Source: Thiobacillaceae bacterium
GTDB lineage: Bacteria > Pseudomonadota > Gammaproteobacteria > Burkholderiales > Thiobacillaceae
DNA: 24,759 bases
NCBI GenBank assembly: GCA_012274165.1
Contig: JAAPAA010000251.1
Coordinates: 1-24,759, forward strand
Direction: 5' to 3'
Shown: piece by piece, positions 1 to 7,698 of the stretch
How positions within the stretch are numbered: the first letter of the stretch is position 1
Layout of the letters: each line of letters starts with the position of its first letter
Notes under the pieces: model-generated
What the model was told of the DNA's origin: nothing
The model's input: the letters and a program-made list of their open reading frames with translations, nothing else
Database searches by the model: none
Made by a program: the position numbers and the translations under genes

Positions 1-178
1 ACGGGTTCATTGCCAGAAACGCGGGCTGCTTGTGTGCGCCGGCGGCGAGATCGACATCCACCCGTTCATAGGGCACCCCGAGCAGGGACAGAAACAGCTC
101 GACCCGATGGCTGTGGCCGGAAAGGAAGAAGCGGTGAAGCTTGATGGGGCGGGTGGGCAGGACGGCAGCGGATCTCAC
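1..178 (-). CDS. Glutathione S-transferase family protein, N-terminal part (cut by window edge)
   Basis: About 59 codons are visible before the window ends. The peptide has the look of the thioredoxin-fold N-terminal domain of bacterial glutathione S-transferases: a first beta strand (IKLHRFFLSG), a helix with SHRVELFLSLLG, then VPYERVDVDL and a proline-containing PAFLAMNP segment, the region that forms the glutathione site in this family. The start is taken as GTG at 178 because an in-frame TGA lies two codons upstream and an AAGGA Shine-Dalgarno-like sequence stands about nine bases before it. It is transcribed divergently from the LysR gene with 115 bases between the two starts, an arrangement in which the LysR protein often controls its neighbour; that link is inferred. 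Substrate unknown. Confidence 0.7.
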   Translation of the reverse strand, partial: MRSAAVLPTRPIKLHRFFLSGHSHRVELFLSLLGVPYERVDVDLAAGAHKQPAFLAMNP

Positions 179-293
179 AATTCATTCCTTTTTGACATGG
201 GAAACGGATGAGGCGGATTGTGAACACTACCCCCTGATGAATAAATGGCTCGCTTTACATAAGACTGATTCGTTAAATGGAATAATCGGGCGC

Positions 294-1214
294 ATGGACA
301 AACTCAAAGCCATGCAAGCCGTTGTCAGCATTGCCGATGAAGGCAGCCTGACGGCTGCCGCCGCCGCGCTGGGTTCGTCGCCTCCCGCCGTCGTGCGCAC
401 GCTGGCGGCGCTGGAAGTGCATCTGGGCATCCGCCTGTTCAATCGCACCACGCGACGCATTTCGCTGACCGAAGAGGGGCGTCACTACATCGAGAGCTGC
501 CGCCAACTGCTGGCGGCCGTCAAGGATGCCGAATCGGCCTTGACCCTGGATGCGGTCGAGCCCGGCGGCCAGCTCACCATCACTGCGCCGGTGCTGTTCG
601 GCCAGATGTATGTCGCGCCGGCAGTGACGCGCTTTGTGCAGAAACATGACAAGGTGCGCGTCAATCTGCTGCTGCTCGATCGTGTGGCCAACCTGCTGGA
701 AGAACATATCGACGTGGGTATCCGCATCGGCCCGCTGGAGGATTCAACGCTGGTTGCGCAGCCCCTGGGCAGCGTTCGCCGCATGGTCGTCGCCAGCCCG
801 GACTATCTGGGCCGCCATGACGTGCCCCAACATCCGAGAGACCTGCTCAAAGCCAACTGCGTGCGATTCTCTGGCGGTGCGGGGCCATGGTGGACATTTC
901 ACGAAAGCGGCAAGCCGTTCACGGTGCCGGTAACCGGCAATCTGGAATTCAACCATGTCGCCCCGGCGGCCGAGGCCTGCCTGGCCGGGCTGGGATTCGG
1001 CATGTTCATCTCGTATCAGGTGGCGCATCACATTGCGCAAAATCGTCTGCAAGTCGTGCTGGAATCGTTCGAGCCGCCGCCGCGGCCGATCCATGTCGTC
1101 TACCCGCATGCGCGGCTCCTGCCGGCCCGAACCAGGGTCTTTATCGAGTGGATCAAGCAGGAACTGAAAGACCTGCCCGCCATGCCGCCTAAAGATTGGC
1201 CGCGCGCTCGGTAA
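294..1214 (+). CDS. LysR-family transcriptional regulator
   Basis: A 306-residue protein, the usual length for the LysR family. Residues about 1-60 form the winged helix-turn-helix (MDKLKAMQAVVSIADEGSL at the very start, then AAAALGSSPPAVVRTLAALE and LFNRTTRRISLTEEG), followed by a linker helix and a two-lobed effector-binding domain from about residue 90. The frame is open further upstream to 141, but the ATG at 294 gives the canonical LysR N terminus, and the upstream extension would run into the GST gene on the other strand. The likely role is control of the divergent GST-like gene and of itself through the 179-293 spacer; I could not identify a convincing T-N11-A operator there. Its 3' end overlaps the convergent YkgJ-type gene by 26 bases. 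The effector is unknown. Confidence 0.9.
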   Translation: MDKLKAMQAVVSIADEGSLTAAAAALGSSPPAVVRTLAALEVHLGIRLFNRTTRRISLTEEGRHYIESCRQLLAAVKDAESALTLDAVEPGGQLTITAPVLFGQMYVAPAVTRFVQKHDKVRVNLLLLDRVANLLEEHIDVGIRIGPLEDSTLVAQPLGSVRRMVVASPDYLGRHDVPQHPRDLLKANCVRFSGGAGPWWTFHESGKPFTVPVTGNLEFNHVAPAAEACLAGLGFGMFISYQVAHHIAQNRLQVVLESFEPPPRPIHVVYPHARLLPARTRVFIEWIKQELKDLPAMPPKDWPRAR

Positions 1215-1479
1215 GGCACTCGTGTTCGCCCATCTCGAATTCCCGGCACACCCATGGCCGGTTTTCGTAAATCGAACACTTCATGCTCTGCCGGTTCAGG
1301 GCTGCACACCATCCATCATCCAGACGCGCCATGGTCTGGCCGCCCCATTTGTCCAGCTCGATGAAATGATCGGGCACGCCCGTATCGGTAATCAGCAGCA
1401 CTTCCAGCCGACAGCAGCAGGCCTGGCAGTTTGCACAGGTCGCCTTGGGCTCTGGCGAGGGGGGCGTGTCGATGGTCAT
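1189..1479 (-). CDS. YkgJ-family cysteine cluster protein
   Basis: A 96-residue soluble protein with nine cysteines at residues 15, 18, 21, 22, 23, 58, 68, 78 and 88. The N-terminal CANCQACCC, the later CSIYENRPWVCREF and a final C88 are the pattern of the YkgJ/UPF0153 family, thought to bind a metal or an iron-sulfur cluster; its biochemical role is not established. It is the last gene of the leftward block. It converges on the LysR gene with a 26-base overlap, and no terminator is evident between them, so antisense read-through is possible. The start at 1479 is the only ATG that keeps the full cysteine set; a weak GAAAAG stands upstream. Function beyond metal binding cannot be read from the sequence. 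Confidence 0.85.
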   Translation of the reverse strand: MTIDTPPSPEPKATCANCQACCCRLEVLLITDTGVPDHFIELDKWGGQTMARLDDGWCAALNRQSMKCSIYENRPWVCREFEMGEHECLTERAANL

Positions 1480-1652
1480 CGATTGCTTTTCAATTTGCTG
1501 ATGGGCATCAATCTACACGGCCCCGGATTTTGGGAGACCAAAAGGGCGAATTACTGCTCCGTGAGGCAACCTTTGCCGACTGCTCGCATTGAATGGAGGT
1601 GAATAGAATGGTCTGGCAGGCGTATAGCGCAAACAACCAAACGCTTACGGCC

Positions 1653-2249
1653 TTAGCTGCGTTTCTGCCACCACACATAACCGCCAATAACCAGCGCAAC
1701 AATTGCAATGACGCCAGCGGTGATGAAATGCTGGTATTCCCTGATCAGCGCTTCGTTGCCGCCGAGGAAGTAGCCGAACAGGATGAGGATGAGCGACCAC
1801 AGGCCTGCACCGAGGCAGGTGTAAAAGGAGAATGAGCCGAGGCTCATGCGGGTGAGTCCGGCGGGGATGGAGATCAGGTGGCGGATGCCGGGAATGAGAC
1901 GGCCGGTGAAGGTGGAGACTGCGCCGTGTTTTTCAAAGAACGCATCGGTCTTGTGCAGCAGCTCGGGGCGCACGAAGAAGTAGCGGCCCCAGCGTTCGAG
2001 GAAGGGGCGCCCCAGCCACATCGATACGACATAGTTGAACGAGGCGCCGACGAGGCTGCCGAGGGTGGCGCTCAGAACGATCAGCCCGAAGTTCATCTGC
2101 CCCTGGTGCGCCAGATATCCGGCAGGGATCAGCACGATTTCGCTTGGCACCGGCAGCACGGTGGATTCCAGCGCCATCAGGATGAAGATGCCGGCGTAGC
2201 CCCAGTCCTGGACGGTGGCGAGGATCCAGTCGATGAAGGTGTTGAGCAT
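1653..2249 (-). CDS. DedA-family (VTT-domain) inner-membrane protein
   Basis: A 198-residue polytopic membrane protein. Family hallmarks are E28 in the ESTVLPVPSE segment (residues 28-37), a glycine-rich membrane stretch near 60-80, and the arginine-rich amphipathic motif GRLIPGIRHLISIPAG at 116-131. DedA proteins belong to the VTT superfamily of lipid scramblases and undecaprenyl-phosphate or phospholipid transporters; several maintain envelope integrity and proton-motive force. Which lipid this one moves cannot be told from the sequence. It lies 94 bases downstream of secF on the same strand, and that gap contains a heptamer inverted repeat, so it may or may not be cotranscribed with sec. 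No clear Shine-Dalgarno precedes the ATG. Confidence 0.9.
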   Translation of the reverse strand: MLNTFIDWILATVQDWGYAGIFILMALESTVLPVPSEIVLIPAGYLAHQGQMNFGLIVLSATLGSLVGASFNYVVSMWLGRPFLERWGRYFFVRPELLHKTDAFFEKHGAVSTFTGRLIPGIRHLISIPAGLTRMSLGSFSFYTCLGAGLWSLILILFGYFLGGNEALIREYQHFITAGVIAIVALVIGGYVWWQKRS

Positions 2250-2264
2250 GTCAGGACGGCAGCT

Positions 2265-2340
2265 TCAAGAAGCAAGGTACAAGTTACAAGATTCAGGAAA
2301 GCGCGCTCGGCGTCCTTGAACCTTGAATCTTGTTTCTTGA
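2265..2340. repeat. Inverted array of degenerate heptamers between secF and dedA
   Basis: The left arm reads as consecutive 7-base units TCAAGAA, GCAAGGT, ACAAGTT, ACAAGAT and TCAGGAA (2265-2299). The right arm (2314-2340) is the same motif on the opposite strand: TCAAGAA, ACAAGAT, TCAAGGT, then TCAAGG. The outermost heptamers are perfect reverse complements, so the array can fold into a long imperfect hairpin with a GC-rich centre (about 2300-2313). It fills nearly all of the secF-dedA spacer. It could attenuate or protect the transcript, or be a repeat family spread in the genome; only the structure is seen. Confidence 0.75.
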
Positions 2341-2343
2341 GCC

Positions 2344-3276
2344 TCAAACAACCGCTTCTTCCTTCTTCTCGATCGGCTTGATGAAATGTTCGCGCTTGAC
2401 GCCGAACATGAGCAGCAGCGGCGAGGCGACCAGCACCGAGGAATAGATGCCGAACATGATGCCGATGGTGAGCGCAAGCGCGAAGTTGTGCAGCGCTTCA
2501 CCGCCGAAGAACAGCATCGACAGCACCATCATCTGGGTTGCGCCGTGGGTGATGATGGTGCGGCTCATGGTGCGGGTGATGGCGTCGTCGATGATCTGCG
2601 GGACGGTGGCGCCGCGCATCTTGCGGATGTTCTCGCGAATCCGGTCGAATACCACCACCGATTCGTTGACCGAGTAGCCCAGAACGGCCAGCACGCCGGC
2701 CAGCACGGTGAGGGTGAATTCCCACTGGAAGAAGGCGAACACGCCGAGGATGATGACGATATCGTGCATGTTGGCGAGCATGCCCGACACCGCGAAGCGC
2801 CATTCAAAGCGAATCGCCAGGTAGGCCATGATGCCGAAAGCGACGACCAGCAGCGCCAGCGCACCGTTGTCGTACAACTCTTTGCCGACCTGCGGACCGA
2901 CGAAATCGACACGCTTCAATTCGATGGCGGGATCGACGGTTTGCAGCGCGGCCATGACGGTGTTGCTGGTTGTTGCAGCGTTGGCACCATGCTTGGCGGG
3001 CAGGCGAATCAGCACGTCGCGGCTGGTGCCGAAGTTTTGCACCGAGACTTCCGGCAGGCCGGTTTTGTCCAGCGCACTGCGAATCGTGTGCAGGTTCGCG
3101 GGCTGGCTGGTGCGGACTTCCATCAGCGTGCCGCCGGTGAAATCGACGCCGAGATTCAGGCCGTTGTGCCACAGCGCCCAGATGGCGAACAGGAAGGTGA
3201 CGAGCGAAATAGCGGTCGTCACCTTGCCCCAGCTCATGAAGGGGATGGTTTTTTTGAAGGGGAAAAATTCCAGCAT
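2344..3276 (-). CDS. secF: Protein translocase subunit SecF
   Basis: A 310-residue inner-membrane protein, normal length for SecF. It starts with a short cytosolic tail and a first membrane helix (about 20-37), then the family motif GVDFTGG (43-49), a periplasmic domain (about 55-130) and five further helices. These include the conserved membrane motif NESVVVFDRIRENIR (204-218), whose charged residues take part in proton-driven pulling. With SecD and YajC it helps SecYEG release and pull preproteins across the membrane. The frame is open upstream to 3444, but that part would lie inside secD; the ATG at 3276 gives the standard N terminus and leaves 10 bases after the secD stop. Cotranscription with secD is very likely. 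Confidence 0.97.
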   Translation of the reverse strand: MLEFFPFKKTIPFMSWGKVTTAISLVTFLFAIWALWHNGLNLGVDFTGGTLMEVRTSQPANLHTIRSALDKTGLPEVSVQNFGTSRDVLIRLPAKHGANAATTSNTVMAALQTVDPAIELKRVDFVGPQVGKELYDNGALALLVVAFGIMAYLAIRFEWRFAVSGMLANMHDIVIILGVFAFFQWEFTLTVLAGVLAVLGYSVNESVVVFDRIRENIRKMRGATVPQIIDDAITRTMSRTIITHGATQMMVLSMLFFGGEALHNFALALTIGIMFGIYSSVLVASPLLLMFGVKREHFIKPIEKKEEAVV

Positions 3277-3286
3277 GACGTGATCC

Positions 3287-5101
3287 TTAGATCGAAACTT
3301 TGGTGAGCCGCGGCTGGCGACCGTAGGTGAGGTTGACCATCGCGCGCGACACGGTGACGGCGCTGAACATCGAGGTGAGGATGCCCAGGCACAGCACCAC
3401 CGCGAAGCCGCGCACCGGTCCCGAGCCGAGCCAGAACAGCGCAACGCCGGCGATCAGGGTGGTCAGGTTGGAGTCGAGAATGGTCGCCCAGGCGCGGTCG
3501 TAACCCGCGTGGATCGCGGCTTGCGGGGTGGCGCCGTTGCGCAGTTCTTCACGGATGCGTTCGTTGATCAGCACGTTGGCGTCGATCGCCATGCCGAGCG
3601 TGAGGGCGATTGCCGCCATGCCTGGGAGGGTGAGGGTGGCCTGCATCATCGACAGCAGCGCGATCAGGAAGACGCCGTTGATCGCCAGCGCAAGTGCCGA
3701 GAACAGCCCGAAGATGCGGTAGTAGATGATCATGAACAGCGCCACGGCAGCAAAGCCCCACAGGTTGGAGTGGAAGCCCTTGCTGATGTTTTCCGCGCCC
3801 ATGCTGGGGCCGACGGTACGTTCCTCGACGATCTGCATCGGCGCGGCCAGCGCCCCGGCGCGCAGCAGCAGCGCGACATCGGAAGCTTCCTGCGCGGTTT
3901 CCATCCCGGTAATCTGCACCCGGCCGCCGCCGATTTCATCGCGGATCACCGGCGAGGTAACGGCTTCGGCACGGCCTTTTTCGATCAGCAGGATCGCCAT
4001 GCGCTTGCCGATGTTTTCACGCGTGACGTCCTGAAAAATACGCGCGCCCTTGCCGTCCAGATTGAGATGCACTGCAGCCTGGCCGCTGGTGCTGTCGAAG
4101 CCCGGCGAGGCATCGGTGATCGAGTCGCCGGTCAGCACGACATCCTTTTTGACGGCGATGTTGCCGCCTTCGCGGCTGGGCACGATGTCGTCGCCGAACG
4201 GCGCTTGCCCCTGGCTCACTGCAACGGGGTCGGCCTGCTCGTCGACCATGCGGATTTCCAGCGTGGCGGTGCGGCCCAAAATGTCTTTCGCCTTGGCGGT
4301 ATCCTGCACGCCGGGCAATTGCACCACGACGCGGCTTGCGCCTTGCTGCTGGATGACCGGCTCGGCCACGCCGAGTTCGTTGACCCGGTTGCGCAGGGTG
4401 GTGATGTTTTGCTGCAAGGCGTATTCCTGCACCTTGGTTTCGGTTTGCGGTTTGAGGCGGGCGGAGAGGCTGAAGCCTTCGGCCAGGTCTTCCGGCGTGA
4501 AGGCCAGCTCGGTAAACACGGTGCCCAGTTTGTTGATCGCGGCGTCGCGCTGGTCACGCGTGTTGAAATGCACGCTGACGACATTGCCTTCGCGGGCGAT
4601 GCGGCCGTAGCGGATTTTATCGGTGCGCAGTTCGGTACGGAAATCGTTCTGGTAGCGAATGGCCGCTTTTTCCAGCGCGGCCTTCATGTCGACTTCGAGC
4701 AGGAAATGCACCCCGCCGCGCAGGTCGAGGCCGAGATACATCGGCAGCGCACCGATGGAGGACAGCCAGGCCGGCGAGGCGGACACCAGATTCAAGGCCA
4801 CCGTGTAGCGGTCGCCCAGCCCTGTCTGCAGCGCGTCCTTCGCCTTGATCTGTGCGTCCGGGTTGGCGAAGCGCACCTTGATGCTGTTGCCCGCCAGCTC
4901 GGTTCCACTGGACACCAGCCCGGCGGTTTTCAGCGTGGATTCCACCCGCCCCAGCAGCGCGGCATCGACCTTTTCGGTGCTGTGAATCGGCGACAGCTGC
5001 ACCGCCGGCACTTCACCATAAAAATTGGGCAGGGTGTAAATGAAGGCGATCACCAGCGTGACGCCGATGAGCACATATTTCCAGAGCGGGAAGCGGTTCA
5101 T
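3287..5101 (-). CDS. secD: Protein translocase subunit SecD
   Basis: A 604-residue inner-membrane protein, close to the usual 600-620. A first transmembrane helix (about 8-25) is followed by a large periplasmic region beginning with GLDLRGG (124-130), the SecD signature. Five C-terminal helices follow, with the conserved IDANVLINERIREE segment near residue 505 that contains the membrane aspartate used for proton coupling. It works with SecF and YajC as the SecYEG accessory complex. No Shine-Dalgarno is visible before the ATG; the bases upstream are C-rich heptamer repeats on the coding strand. The gene sits between yajC (69-base gap) and secF (10-base gap), the standard order. Confidence 0.98.
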   Translation of the reverse strand: MNRFPLWKYVLIGVTLVIAFIYTLPNFYGEVPAVQLSPIHSTEKVDAALLGRVESTLKTAGLVSSGTELAGNSIKVRFANPDAQIKAKDALQTGLGDRYTVALNLVSASPAWLSSIGALPMYLGLDLRGGVHFLLEVDMKAALEKAAIRYQNDFRTELRTDKIRYGRIAREGNVVSVHFNTRDQRDAAINKLGTVFTELAFTPEDLAEGFSLSARLKPQTETKVQEYALQQNITTLRNRVNELGVAEPVIQQQGASRVVVQLPGVQDTAKAKDILGRTATLEIRMVDEQADPVAVSQGQAPFGDDIVPSREGGNIAVKKDVVLTGDSITDASPGFDSTSGQAAVHLNLDGKGARIFQDVTRENIGKRMAILLIEKGRAEAVTSPVIRDEIGGGRVQITGMETAQEASDVALLLRAGALAAPMQIVEERTVGPSMGAENISKGFHSNLWGFAAVALFMIIYYRIFGLFSALALAINGVFLIALLSMMQATLTLPGMAAIALTLGMAIDANVLINERIREELRNGATPQAAIHAGYDRAWATILDSNLTTLIAGVALFWLGSGPVRGFAVVLCLGILTSMFSAVTVSRAMVNLTYGRQPRLTKVSI

Positions 5102-5106
5102 TTTAT

Positions 5107-5134
5107 TGGGGGAGCGGTGAGCGGGGAGGGGTGA
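5107..5134. repeat. GC-rich degenerate heptamer repeat upstream of secD
   Basis: Four consecutive 7-base units on the plus strand, TGGGGGA, GCGGTGA, GCGGGGA and GGGGTGA, with a weaker fifth unit after them. On the secD coding strand this is C-rich (TCACCCC-type units) and lies directly before the secD start, where a Shine-Dalgarno would be expected. The plus strand has several runs of three to five Gs in the wider stretch 5108-5148 and might form a G-quadruplex, although one intervening loop is longer than usual. Function unknown. Confidence 0.6.
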
Positions 5135-5170
5135 GCAGCGGGTCGGGGCAGGATGCTCACGTCTGGAGGC

Positions 5171-5500
5171 TTACAGGCTTTTGATCGTGCCCTTGGGCAG
5201 CAGTGTCTGGACCGACGACTTCTGCACGTGGGTAATCACGCCATCGGCGATTTCCAGCGAGACATACTGGTCGCCCATTTTGGCGATTTTGCCGACCTGG
5301 CCGCTGGCGGTGACGACTTCGTCACCCTTGGCGAGTTCGGCCAGCATTTGTTTTTGTTCCTTCGCACGCTTCATCTGCGGGCGGATCAGCATGAACCAGA
5401 ACAGAATGAAAATAACAACGAGCGGGAGAAATTGCTGGATCAGTTCGGCGCTACCGGGTGTGGCAGCTGCGGCGCTTTGCGCGTGGGCAAGGGAAATCAT
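5171..5500 (-). CDS. yajC: Sec translocon accessory subunit YajC
   Basis: A 109-residue protein, the standard YajC size. It has a short alanine-rich periplasmic N terminus (MISLAHAQSAAAATPG), a single transmembrane helix at about 25-42 (VVIFILFWFMLIRPQ), the family motif IRPQMKRAKE directly after it, and a cytosolic beta-rich domain with GDEVVTASG and GKIAKMGDQYVSLEI. YajC associates with SecDF and SecYEG. It lies upstream of secD on the same strand with a 69-base spacer containing the GC-rich heptamer repeat. In most proteobacteria tgt is directly upstream of yajC; here the M48 peptidase gene is. Confidence 0.96.
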   Translation of the reverse strand: MISLAHAQSAAAATPGSAELIQQFLPLVVIFILFWFMLIRPQMKRAKEQKQMLAELAKGDEVVTASGQVGKIAKMGDQYVSLEIADGVITHVQKSSVQTLLPKGTIKSL

Positions 5501-5557
5501 GGTGTGGGGCTTTCAGTCAAAAAACCTGCGGATTTTAGCACGCCAAACATGACAGCC

Positions 5558-6568
5558 TCAGGTACAACCGCGTGCAGCAAGAAACGGCTGGATTCGCTCG
5601 CGTGTGCCGGGGTGGCTGTCGAGCAGATTGGTGCCCGACGTATTTTTGTCGAGCCGGTCGAGAATGTCGGCGAAACGTCTGGCTGGAATGCAGGCGGTTC
5701 CCAGCCATGCCAGCGCATAAGCATCTGCCTCGCGCTCCATATCGCGCGAGTAGCCACTTTGCAGCAGCAGGCTGGGCAGGCCGGCGGCAAGGTCGGTGAC
5801 GCTGCCGATGTCGCCGGTAACCGCGACCAGGATCGCGCCGGCGCCGATGCTTTGCAGAGCCAGCCGCAGGCTGTGGCGGTGCTGCACGTGGCCGAGTTCG
5901 TGGGCAATGACGGCGAGGACTTCGTCGTCGTGGCGCGACAGCTTGACCAGCGCATCGGTTACCACGATGGCCCCGCCGGGCAGCGCCATCGCGTTGGCGC
6001 CGAACATCTGGCTGTCGCGAAACAGCAGCACGTGAGGTGGGCAGGCCTGGTGGCGGCATTGTTCAGCCAGGCGTTGCGCAATTGCCTGTCGACGGGCGGC
6101 AGCTAGCTTGCTGGGATTGAGGCTGACTTTTTCCATCAGCGCGAGCGATTCCTTGCCGATGCGCGCATCCAGCCCGGCGGGCAGGGTATGCGCGGCGAGT
6201 TGCGCGGCAGCGGGTAAGCCCCAGCGCAGCCCGGAAAATATGACGACGACTGAGACAAGCAGTGCGGCCAGCGCGTACACGAGCCGGCTTTCCAGTTTGT
6301 GCGCCCAGCGCTCCGGACTACGGGCCGGTAGCGCCTGGGTCAGTTGGGCGAGTGCCGCAAGATCGGCGCTGTGCAGCTCGCGCCCTTCGGGCAGATGCAC
6401 CACGCCGCGCGCCGCACCGACAGGTGGGGCTACGTTGACGTCGCCAAGCGGGATGGCGAGTGCGATGCCGTCCCCTTCGATGTGCAGGGTTCCGTCATCG
6501 AGTGTGGCCGTGACCGGGTGCGCGCGCGAGGTGATGCCGTCGAACAGTTCGCCGCTAAAGCGCGTCAC
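5558..6568 (-). CDS. M48-family zinc metalloprotease with N-terminal accessory domain
   Basis: A 336-residue protein starting at GTG 6568. An N-terminal soluble domain (about 1-85, FSGELFDGITSRAHPVTATL) is followed by one transmembrane helix (about 97-112) and then the M48 catalytic domain. The zinc motif HELGH is at 223-227 and the third ligand is probably E280 in MEREAD. M48 enzymes degrade or mature envelope proteins; this architecture resembles the standalone M48 proteins often encoded next to DUF898 proteins. The GTG start overlaps the stop of the DUF898 gene as GTGA, so translation is probably coupled. The frame remains open far upstream, but that part overlaps the DUF898 gene and has no M48-family features. 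The substrate is unknown. A link to Sec-dependent protein quality control is suggested only by position. Confidence 0.88.
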   Translation of the reverse strand: MTRFSGELFDGITSRAHPVTATLDDGTLHIEGDGIALAIPLGDVNVAPPVGAARGVVHLPEGRELHSADLAALAQLTQALPARSPERWAHKLESRLVYALAALLVSVVVIFSGLRWGLPAAAQLAAHTLPAGLDARIGKESLALMEKVSLNPSKLAAARRQAIAQRLAEQCRHQACPPHVLLFRDSQMFGANAMALPGGAIVVTDALVKLSRHDDEVLAVIAHELGHVQHRHSLRLALQSIGAGAILVAVTGDIGSVTDLAAGLPSLLLQSGYSRDMEREADAYALAWLGTACIPARRFADILDRLDKNTSGTNLLDSHPGTRERIQPFLAARGCT

Positions 6569-7611
6569 GCCAGCCCGATATTGAGATCGAACAGATCGGC
6601 CATTTCGGCGCCGGTGGCGGTACTGCCCTGTTGCTGCCCGGCGGTGAATTGCCCCGGGTCTTGCGGGCCGGTCACGGTAAGATGGCCTGCACGGTAGCGC
6701 GCCAGCCGCACCTTGGCCCAGGGAATGTAAATGCCGAGCGTGAGCGCGATCAGGATCAGGTTCGACAGGTAAATCCAGATCAGGTCGCGGGCGCGCTGGC
6801 TGGACATGAACCCGACCGGACCCAGTTCGGTGGCGTTGTAGAGCAGGTTGGCGGTGCGCGCCATGATCATGGCGCTGACAACCGGAAGCATCAGGTAAAA
6901 GAAGAGCAGGCCGCCTCCGATACTGGCTGCGGCTGCGGCACCGGCCACTTCCTTGGGCAGTCCGGCTGCCTGCAATTGATACGCGTGATAAAAACCATAC
7001 CCGACCGCAACGAGTGGCAGCACCAATAACGCGAATGCCAGCAGGTACACCCCCCAGAACGGCTTGAGCGAACCCGCGTAACGCGCGGCGGTCTGTCCGT
7101 ACACCGTGTTGCCGGCAATGAACCTGACCTGGCGGTAGGCCATGTAAGGCAGGATCAGCCCGAGCGTGGGCAGAATCAGCAGCGGCAGCAGGATATAAAT
7201 GACCGTTGCCTCGCCCAGCTTGCCGATGAAGTCGAAGCGCAGACCGCGATAGGCGCTCATCCGCGCGTGAAAGCGCAGGCTCGACACCACGATCCACGGC
7301 ATCGCGATGAAGAAGGCGAGCAGCAGCAGCAACGCCAGCATCGGAGCGAAATAGGAAGTCGCGTAATACGCCACCAGCGCTGCCAGCGCGATCAGCCGGC
7401 CTTTGAGAATCTGCATCGGCGTAGCGAGGTAGGAAAACGCCTGGTTATCGAGCAGGGTGTGACCGTAGAACCAGCGCAGGGTGCGCACCTTGGCCCAGGC
7501 CGAATAGATGCCGAGCGTGACGAGCGTGAGCGCGATGTTGACGATCCAGATGACGAAATATTCGCCACCGGCGCCGGTGAACTGCATTGGGTAATGCTTG
7601 GTAATGGACAT
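6565..7611 (-). CDS. YjgN/DUF898-family polytopic membrane protein
   Basis: A 348-residue protein with about six hydrophobic segments. It carries the DUF898 repeat motif twice: LVTLGIYSAWAKVRTLRWFY near the N terminus and LTLGIYIPWAKVRLARY near the C terminus, both in the LGIY-x-x-WAKVR form typical of the family. Its molecular function is not known. A GGGGAG Shine-Dalgarno stands a few bases before the ATG, and a CATAAT-like -10 lies on the minus strand at 7640-7645, so the pair may have its own promoter. Its stop overlaps the GTG start of the M48 gene, suggesting that the two proteins work together in the inner membrane. Confidence 0.88.
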   Translation of the reverse strand: MSITKHYPMQFTGAGGEYFVIWIVNIALTLVTLGIYSAWAKVRTLRWFYGHTLLDNQAFSYLATPMQILKGRLIALAALVAYYATSYFAPMLALLLLLAFFIAMPWIVVSSLRFHARMSAYRGLRFDFIGKLGEATVIYILLPLLILPTLGLILPYMAYRQVRFIAGNTVYGQTAARYAGSLKPFWGVYLLAFALLVLPLVAVGYGFYHAYQLQAAGLPKEVAGAAAAASIGGGLLFFYLMLPVVSAMIMARTANLLYNATELGPVGFMSSQRARDLIWIYLSNLILIALTLGIYIPWAKVRLARYRAGHLTVTGPQDPGQFTAGQQQGSTATGAEMADLFDLNIGLA

Positions 7612-7639
7612 GGTCTCCCCTTCGGTTGGATGTGTTTTT

Positions 7640-7645
7640 ATTATG
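7640..7645 (-). promoter_or_regulatory. Possible -10 element for the DUF898-M48 pair
   Basis: On the minus strand the 87-base spacer after tgt contains CATAAT followed by an A-rich stretch, about 28 bases before the DUF898 start. No good -35 hexamer is found 16-18 bases upstream. It would let the membrane protein and protease be expressed apart from queA-tgt. Weak evidence. Confidence 0.3.
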
Positions 7646-7698
7646 TGGCTGAGACTCCGCGTCCCGGATTCTACATGGCGGCCAGTGCGGCTTTCATC

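Noticed and set aside
1528..1543. Perfect palindrome TTTTGG-GAGA-CCAAAA in the dedA-ykgJ spacer
   Set aside because: Too short for a terminator, without a following T-run on either strand; an operator is possible but unsupported.
1593..1835. A plus-strand frame whose second ATG is preceded by GGAGGTGAATAGA, a good Shine-Dalgarno
   Set aside because: Most of the frame is antisense to dedA and the peptide looks random; the ribosome-binding match is probably chance.
3509..5134. A 541-codon open frame on the plus strand across secD
   Set aside because: It is antisense to the complete secD gene and made of low-complexity H/G/D/Q-rich sequence, the usual shadow of a GC-rich gene.
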